Part shown: piece by piece, positions 58,923 to 64,000 of the stretch
Layout of the letters: each line of letters begins with the position of its first letter
Position numbering within the stretch: position 1 is the stretch's first letter
Assembly: GCA_028692035.1 (NCBI GenBank)
Contig: JAQUYD010000010.1
Span: forward strand, 1-64,000
Length of the DNA: 64,000 nucleotides
Origin: Oscillospiraceae bacterium
GTDB taxonomy: Bacteria; Bacillota; Clostridia; Oscillospirales; Ruminococcaceae
Direction of reading: 5' to 3'
Notes under the pieces: generated by a model
Seen by the model: the letters and a program-made list of their open reading frames with translations, nothing else
What the model was told of the DNA's origin: nothing
The model's database searches: none
Translations under genes and position numbers: made by a program

Positions 58923-59041
58923 CGAAAAACACGGCTCCCTTCGACCAGTTTCGACAAATCATCTAAAAATTTTACAGATGCCACTTTACAACCCTTGTAT
59001 TTTATAATATAATTTACGATATGTAAAGCCTAAGCGGAGGA

Positions 59042-59743
59042 ATGAGAATGAACGCCGATTTTCCAAGGATTTTGACGCTCCTGAGAAAGGAAAAGGGAAT
59101 CAGCCAAAAAGTGGCAGCCAGCGATCTAGGGATTTCGCAGGCTTTGCTTTCCCATTATGAAAAAGGCATTCGGGAGTGCGGATTGGATTTCCTTGTGCGG
59201 ACGGCAAATTACTACGGCGTTTCCTGCGATTACCTGTTGGGCCGCTCGCCTGACCGCAGCGGCACGACCTTGACGGTGGAAGATATTCCCGAGCCGGACA
59301 CGGTAGGCAAAGAGAACGTCATGCATGGCAGCATTCTGCCGGTACTCAACAAAAAGCTCATTTCCAATTCGTTGAACATCCTATTTGACCTGCTGCAAAA
59401 GAGCAAAAACAAAGCCTTGATTCAGGAGGTATCCTCCTTTTTAATGTTGGCGGTGTACCGGGTATTTAGGGTGGTCTATTCCGCCAACCCCAAGAACCAA
59501 AACGGAATGTTTACCGTGCCAAAACAGGTAGCCTCCGGTTATGCGGCGGCGGCCATGGCGGTGTCGGAGGCAAATGCGGCGGCGGTGGCTTCCGGCGAGA
59601 CCCTGGCCGGGCAGGAATCGCTCAAAGAGGTGGAAGCGCTGGCGATTACAACCGAATCGCTCAACCAGTTTTACCCGATGTTTTCCTCGTCTTTGTTGAA
59701 TTTAATCCAAAATAGCGAGTCTAAAATCAGTGGGGAAAAATAA
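59042..59743 (+). CDS. XRE-family HTH regulator
   Basis: ILTLLRKEKGISQKVAASDLGISQALLSHYEKGIRECGLDFLVRTANYYGVSCDYLLGRS. Confidence 0.92.
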   Translation: MRMNADFPRILTLLRKEKGISQKVAASDLGISQALLSHYEKGIRECGLDFLVRTANYYGVSCDYLLGRSPDRSGTTLTVEDIPEPDTVGKENVMHGSILPVLNKKLISNSLNILFDLLQKSKNKALIQEVSSFLMLAVYRVFRVVYSANPKNQNGMFTVPKQVASGYAAAAMAVSEANAAAVASGETLAGQESLKEVEALAITTESLNQFYPMFSSSLLNLIQNSESKISGEK

Positions 59744-60097
59744 GGAAATGTTTCTATTCATATTCTACCATTGATCGGGTTAAAAGGAAAGTGCCTTTTT
59801 GTACAGTTGCGGCGTTTCGCTTTTAGGGCGGAAAGGACGTTGGCCCAAAGCGACATGATGACTTTATGTCGTTTTTCGCAGTTATTAAGGGCGAAAAGGA
59901 AAACTGAAAAATTCCCCTTTGAAAAAGCAGTGAATTTATTGTGAACAACCGCCTGTGGGAACGCCTTTTCCATTGACAGAAGGCACCGGTTGTTATACTA
60001 TAGAAGGGGAAAAAAGGGCTGTTTTTGCAAAAGAATTTTTGTGTGCCGGAGCCATTTGGTCCCGGCTTTTTTTGTCATTTTGAAAGGAGGAATCGGG

Positions 60098-61474
60098 TTG
60101 CGTTTTTTGAAAATCGTGCTGTTGGCAGTATGCTGCTTGTTGTTGTCAGCCTGTTCCTCGTTTCAGCTCAATCTGACAGATCTGATGCAGTCTCCCAAGC
60201 TAAACGAGGATCAAGCCCAAATTTATGAAGCGCTGACCAATGCGGCCGGCGTTTCGGACGTTCAGCTTAAATACCCCAAAAGCGGCAGCTACCGCTCTGC
60301 TTTCGTCATGTTCGATCTGGACATGGACGGGGAAGAGGAGGCGCTGGTTTTTTATATTATGCCCAGCTGGGGCGGAAACGTCCGCATCATGGTGCTGGAC
60401 CATCAAGAGGAGGCATGGGTTTCTGTCTACGACGCAGTGGGGGAAGGGACGGACGTTGCCGAGGTGGACTTTCAAGTGCTGACCGATTCGGGCCGGGACT
60501 GCATTTTGATCGGATGGGAGCAGGGAACCAGCGACAACACCAATCTTTCGGTTTACGACTACACCGGCGGCCAGCTGCGGGTTTTATTTGAGAGCGGGTA
60601 TTCGCAAATGCTGATGGAGGATATCGATCAAGACGGGACGAAGGAGCTTTTGCTGGGAATTTTAAAATCTTCTTCTAAGACCGGCTCCATCCGGCTGATT
60701 AATGATACGCAAGAGGGGCTTCAGTCGGTATCCCGGGTGATGTTAGGCAGTACGGTCACGGGCTTTTTGGATATTGAGATCGGCCAGATTGCTGAAAACC
60801 GGACTGCGGTGTTTGTAGATGCCTATACCGGCGGCAATCAGGTTACTACGGAGATTATGGCTTATACATCGGATGGAAAGCTGCGTTCGCTGAATAGCCA
60901 CTACGGTGGCCTCAGCCAGCCGTTGGTGCGGGAAATCTCGGCCCGCTGCGAGGATATCGACGGCGACGGGATCCTGGAGGTACCGGTGCCGCTGGTCGCT
61001 TATAATGAGGAAGAGGCTGACGAGGAGAGCAACCGGAAAAACATCATCCAATACCTGCGCCTATCTAGCCCGGAAATGCTGGATGCGCTGGAAGGCGCCG
61101 ATATTGTGGAAACGCCGCAGGCCGCTTTCAGTTTTCAGCCGGTCTGGACAGGGTTTGTGAATCTGGATTACGGATTCCGGTTCCAATTCCCGAAAGAGTG
61201 GATCGGGCAGGTGGATGTGTCAAAAGAACCCAACCGAAACGAGTGGGTGTTCACGCTTCGGTCCGACGCGGCCGAACCGCCGGTGCTTTTATATATTCGG
61301 GTCTACGGGCAGGATGAGCCGCGGGATGTTTTTGACAATGTGACCTACGTGCAGTTGGAAAAGCAGGGCGTATATGAATACTGGGCGGCGGCGATCAAAT
61401 CGTCGGATATACCGGAGCAGATGCAGATCGGCATCGACGAGGTGCAAAATTACTTTTCCACGGTGAGATCATAA
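60098..61474 (+). CDS. Lipoprotein with DxDxDG-type repeats
   Basis: TTG start with SD aaaggagg; lipobox LLLSACSS; DLDMDGEEEA, DIDQDGTKEL, DIDGDGILEV. Confidence 0.75.
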   Translation: MRFLKIVLLAVCCLLLSACSSFQLNLTDLMQSPKLNEDQAQIYEALTNAAGVSDVQLKYPKSGSYRSAFVMFDLDMDGEEEALVFYIMPSWGGNVRIMVLDHQEEAWVSVYDAVGEGTDVAEVDFQVLTDSGRDCILIGWEQGTSDNTNLSVYDYTGGQLRVLFESGYSQMLMEDIDQDGTKELLLGILKSSSKTGSIRLINDTQEGLQSVSRVMLGSTVTGFLDIEIGQIAENRTAVFVDAYTGGNQVTTEIMAYTSDGKLRSLNSHYGGLSQPLVREISARCEDIDGDGILEVPVPLVAYNEEEADEESNRKNIIQYLRLSSPEMLDALEGADIVETPQAAFSFQPVWTGFVNLDYGFRFQFPKEWIGQVDVSKEPNRNEWVFTLRSDAAEPPVLLYIRVYGQDEPRDVFDNVTYVQLEKQGVYEYWAAAIKSSDIPEQMQIGIDEVQNYFSTVRS

Positions 61475-61490
61475 GAAAGAAGGTGCCAGT

Positions 61491-62186
61491 TTGAAACGGA
61501 TTTTGATTGCAGAAGATGAGGATGTCATCCGCGACTTTGTTGTCATCAATTTAAAAAGGGCGGGATACGATGTCGTGGACGTGCCTGACGGAGAGCAGGC
61601 GCTGAAGGTGTTTGAAGAAAACGGCGGCGATTTTGACGTGGTGCTGTTGGATATTATGATGCCGGGAATTGACGGGTTCGGCGTGTGCGAAAAAATCCGG
61701 GCGGCCAGCAATGCCATCGGGATTATTATGCTGTCAGCCAAGTCCCAGGAGATGGATAAGGTGCGCGGATTGATGACCGGCGCCGACGACTATATCACCA
61801 AGCCGTTCAGCCCTTCGGAGTTGGTGGCGCGGGTGGATGCGATCTACCGGCGGGTATCCCTGGCCAAGGATATGGCGCAGCAGAGCGACGAGATCCTTTC
61901 CGGGCCTTTTGTGCTTAACAGCAAGAGCCGGACGTTGCATAAAAGCGGAAAACCGGTGGACCTGACCCAGGTTGAATTTCAAATTTTAGAGTTTTTCATG
62001 AAAAACCCCAATACGGCGCTGGAGCGCTCCGCCATTTTAGACGAGGTCTGGGGCAGCAGCTATTTTGGCGATGTCAAAATCGTAGACGTCAACATCCGGC
62101 GGCTGCGGATGAAAATCGAAGAAGAACCATCCAATCCCCGGTATCTGCAGACGGTTTGGGGATTTGGGTATAAATGGGTGGCTTAA
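61491..62186 (+). CDS. OmpR-type response regulator
   Basis: ILIAEDEDVIRDFV, VVLLDIMMPGIDGFGV, TGADDYITKPFSPSELVARV, winged-helix C-terminus; TTG start. Confidence 0.95.
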   Translation: MKRILIAEDEDVIRDFVVINLKRAGYDVVDVPDGEQALKVFEENGGDFDVVLLDIMMPGIDGFGVCEKIRAASNAIGIIMLSAKSQEMDKVRGLMTGADDYITKPFSPSELVARVDAIYRRVSLAKDMAQQSDEILSGPFVLNSKSRTLHKSGKPVDLTQVEFQILEFFMKNPNTALERSAILDEVWGSSYFGDVKIVDVNIRRLRMKIEEEPSNPRYLQTVWGFGYKWVA

Positions 62187-62219
62187 AGCGGACAAAAAAC
62201 AAAAGGAGGAGGATGCCGG

Positions 62220-63656
62220 ATGGCCAAAAGACGGATTACCAAGCGCTGGTTGTGCAACAGCTTCGGCATCATCCTTTTGATTTTGATTGCCATCGAGATC
62301 CTTTCAGCTTACGGGCTTAAAAGCTACTACTATAGCGGCGTCCGGCAGACGGTCGTGTCCCGGGCGGATCTGGTGGATGGCCTTTTAAAAACATATGCGC
62401 AGGATGCTTCCAGCGACTATGCCACTGAGGTGCGGGGGCTGATTGAAAACTTTGAAGACAAGGACAAAATGGAGATCATGGCGCTGGATATGGATGGAAA
62501 CGTCCTGATGTCCTCCAGTGGCTTTGAGGCGACCCAAAAGCTGTATATGCCCGATTTTCAGGAGGCGCTGCAAGCGGCAAATAGCGAGGGCTATTTCCAG
62601 GGGATGCTGTATGGAGAAAATATTCAGGCCCTGACCCGGATTTCACAGGTGGGCGATGAAGAAATCTTTGCCATCCGTTACGTTACGTCGCTGATCCGGG
62701 TGGACCAGCAGATTATTTCATTGGTGGTGGTCATTACCGCGTTTGGTGTGGCAATCATCTTTTTTGTGGTTCTTTCCAGCACCTATTTTATCAATTCCAT
62801 CGTGGTTCCGCTGGGCAAAGTGGGGCAGACCGCCCGCAAAATTGCCCAGGGGGATTTCAGCATCCGCCTGGGAAAGGAAAACGATGACGAGATCGGCGAG
62901 TTGTGCGACGTGATCAATTATATGGCAGGCGAGCTTTCCAAGGCTGAGCAGCTGAAAAACGACTTCATCTCCTCGGTCTCCCATGAGCTGCGCACGCCGT
63001 TGACGGCGATCAAGGGCTGGGCGGAGACCCTTTCCGATGAGGAGCGGCCGGATCCGGAAACGCTTCAAAAAGGCATGGGGGTCATTGTAAAAGAGACGGA
63101 GCGGCTTTCGGGCATGGTGGAGGAGCTGTTGGACTTTTCCCGGATGCAGAGCGGCCGCATGGCAATGGTCATGGATCGGATGGATCTGGTAGCGGAATTG
63201 GACGACGCGGTGCTGATGTTTGATCAGCGGGCGGCCCGGGAAAAAATCGAATTGCGCTACGAGGAGCCGGAAGACTTTTTCATTGTCATGGGCGACCGCA
63301 ACCGCATTAAGCAGGTCTTTGTTAACGTTCTGGACAACGCGTTAAAGCACACCCCCGGAGGCGGGATCATTTCGATCAGCGTACAGCGCATCGGGGAGGA
63401 AGCGGTGGTGACCATCGCCGACACCGGCGAGGGCATTAAGCCGGAGGATCTGCCTCAGGTCAAAACGAAATTTTACAAAGGGGATTCGACCAAGCGCGGC
63501 TCCGGCATTGGCCTTGCGGTGGCGGATGAGATTGTCGCCCGGCATGGGGGAAGGCTGGAGATAGGGAGCATTTATCAAAGGGGTACAACCGTTACCATCA
63601 CCCTACCGTTGGCGGGGAAAAAAGTGGAAGCGGAAATTTCAGATATAGAAGGGTAA
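62220..63656 (+). CDS. Sensor histidine kinase
   Basis: HAMP region, FISSVSHELRTPLTAIKGWAETL, NALKHTPGGG, DTGEGIKPEDL, GSGIGLAVADEIVARHGG. Confidence 0.96.
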   Translation: MAKRRITKRWLCNSFGIILLILIAIEILSAYGLKSYYYSGVRQTVVSRADLVDGLLKTYAQDASSDYATEVRGLIENFEDKDKMEIMALDMDGNVLMSSSGFEATQKLYMPDFQEALQAANSEGYFQGMLYGENIQALTRISQVGDEEIFAIRYVTSLIRVDQQIISLVVVITAFGVAIIFFVVLSSTYFINSIVVPLGKVGQTARKIAQGDFSIRLGKENDDEIGELCDVINYMAGELSKAEQLKNDFISSVSHELRTPLTAIKGWAETLSDEERPDPETLQKGMGVIVKETERLSGMVEELLDFSRMQSGRMAMVMDRMDLVAELDDAVLMFDQRAAREKIELRYEEPEDFFIVMGDRNRIKQVFVNVLDNALKHTPGGGIISISVQRIGEEAVVTIADTGEGIKPEDLPQVKTKFYKGDSTKRGSGIGLAVADEIVARHGGRLEIGSIYQRGTTVTITLPLAGKKVEAEISDIEG

Positions 63657-63662
63657 AAAAGA

Positions 63663-64000
63663 ATGAGCAAACAGCATAAGACATCTATTGGCGGACAGGC
63701 GGTGATCGAAGGGATTATGATGCGCGGCCCGGAAATCACCTCCCTTGCAGTGCGGGTTCCCGACGGCAGCATTGACGTGGAAACCTGGGAAAACAAAAAA
63801 GTTACAGCCTGGTACAAAAAAACACCGTTTGTCCGGGGTATTTTCAATTTTGTGGACACCATGCGATTGGGCTATAAATGCCTGATGAAATCGGCGGAAA
63901 AATCGGGGAGCGACGAAGGGGAGCCGGACAAGGTGGATCTGTGGCTCAACCGCCACTTCGGAGAAAAAGCCACCGGTGTCCTCACCGGATTTGCCTCGAT
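63663..64000 (+). CDS. DUF1385-family protein, truncated by the right window edge
   Basis: MSKQHKTSIGGQAVIEGIMMRGPEITSLAVRVPDGSI...FVRGIFNFVDTMRLGYKCLMKSAE, open to the end. Confidence 0.88.
   Translation, partial: MSKQHKTSIGGQAVIEGIMMRGPEITSLAVRVPDGSIDVETWENKKVTAWYKKTPFVRGIFNFVDTMRLGYKCLMKSAEKSGSDEGEPDKVDLWLNRHFGEKATGVLTGFAS

Noticed and set aside
59758-59973. 71-aa minus-strand ORF between the XRE regulator and the lipoprotein
   Set aside because: No SD or conserved motif seen; overlaps probable terminator hairpin and promoter sequence

Overview
The window is about 64 kb of chromosomal DNA from a Gram-positive anaerobe. Ribosomal protein and EF-G/EF-Tu sequences and gene order suggest Clostridia, Oscillospiraceae-like (inference). 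Most of it is housekeeping: the str operon (rpsL-rpsG-fusA-tuf); lepB-rbgA-rnhB-yraN; thrC; tig-clpP-clpX-lon-engB; lysA; hslO; a five-tRNA cluster behind a perfect-consensus sigma70/sigmaA-type promoter; trkA-trkH; cca; a YdjI/YdjG/YdjH-like SPFH/zinc-ribbon/TPM module; sdaAB-sdaAA; guaB; an FtsX-type ABC locus; a REC/HD-GYP/GGDEF gene with an HPt gene; an LCP protein; and an OmpR-type two-component system. I saw no CRISPR array, prophage, transposase or rRNA. Points worth a second look: (1) a compact three-gene operon at 56.2-58.9 kb around an isopropylmalate-dehydrogenase-fold protein that appears to have lost its catalytic residues; (2) three disrupted genes, namely an ABC ATPase with a 1-bp deletion plus a nonsense codon, a REC-HD-GYP-GGDEF gene split by one in-frame TAG, and a frameshifted fragment upstream of rpsL; (3) a long structured leader in front of a pyruvate-kinase-C-like gene; (4) a 17-bp palindrome in the promoter region of a 60-aa winged-helix gene; (5) several other leader hairpins and repeats; (6) a 53-aa ORF missed by the ORF track. 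All product calls are by reading motifs; no database search was run.
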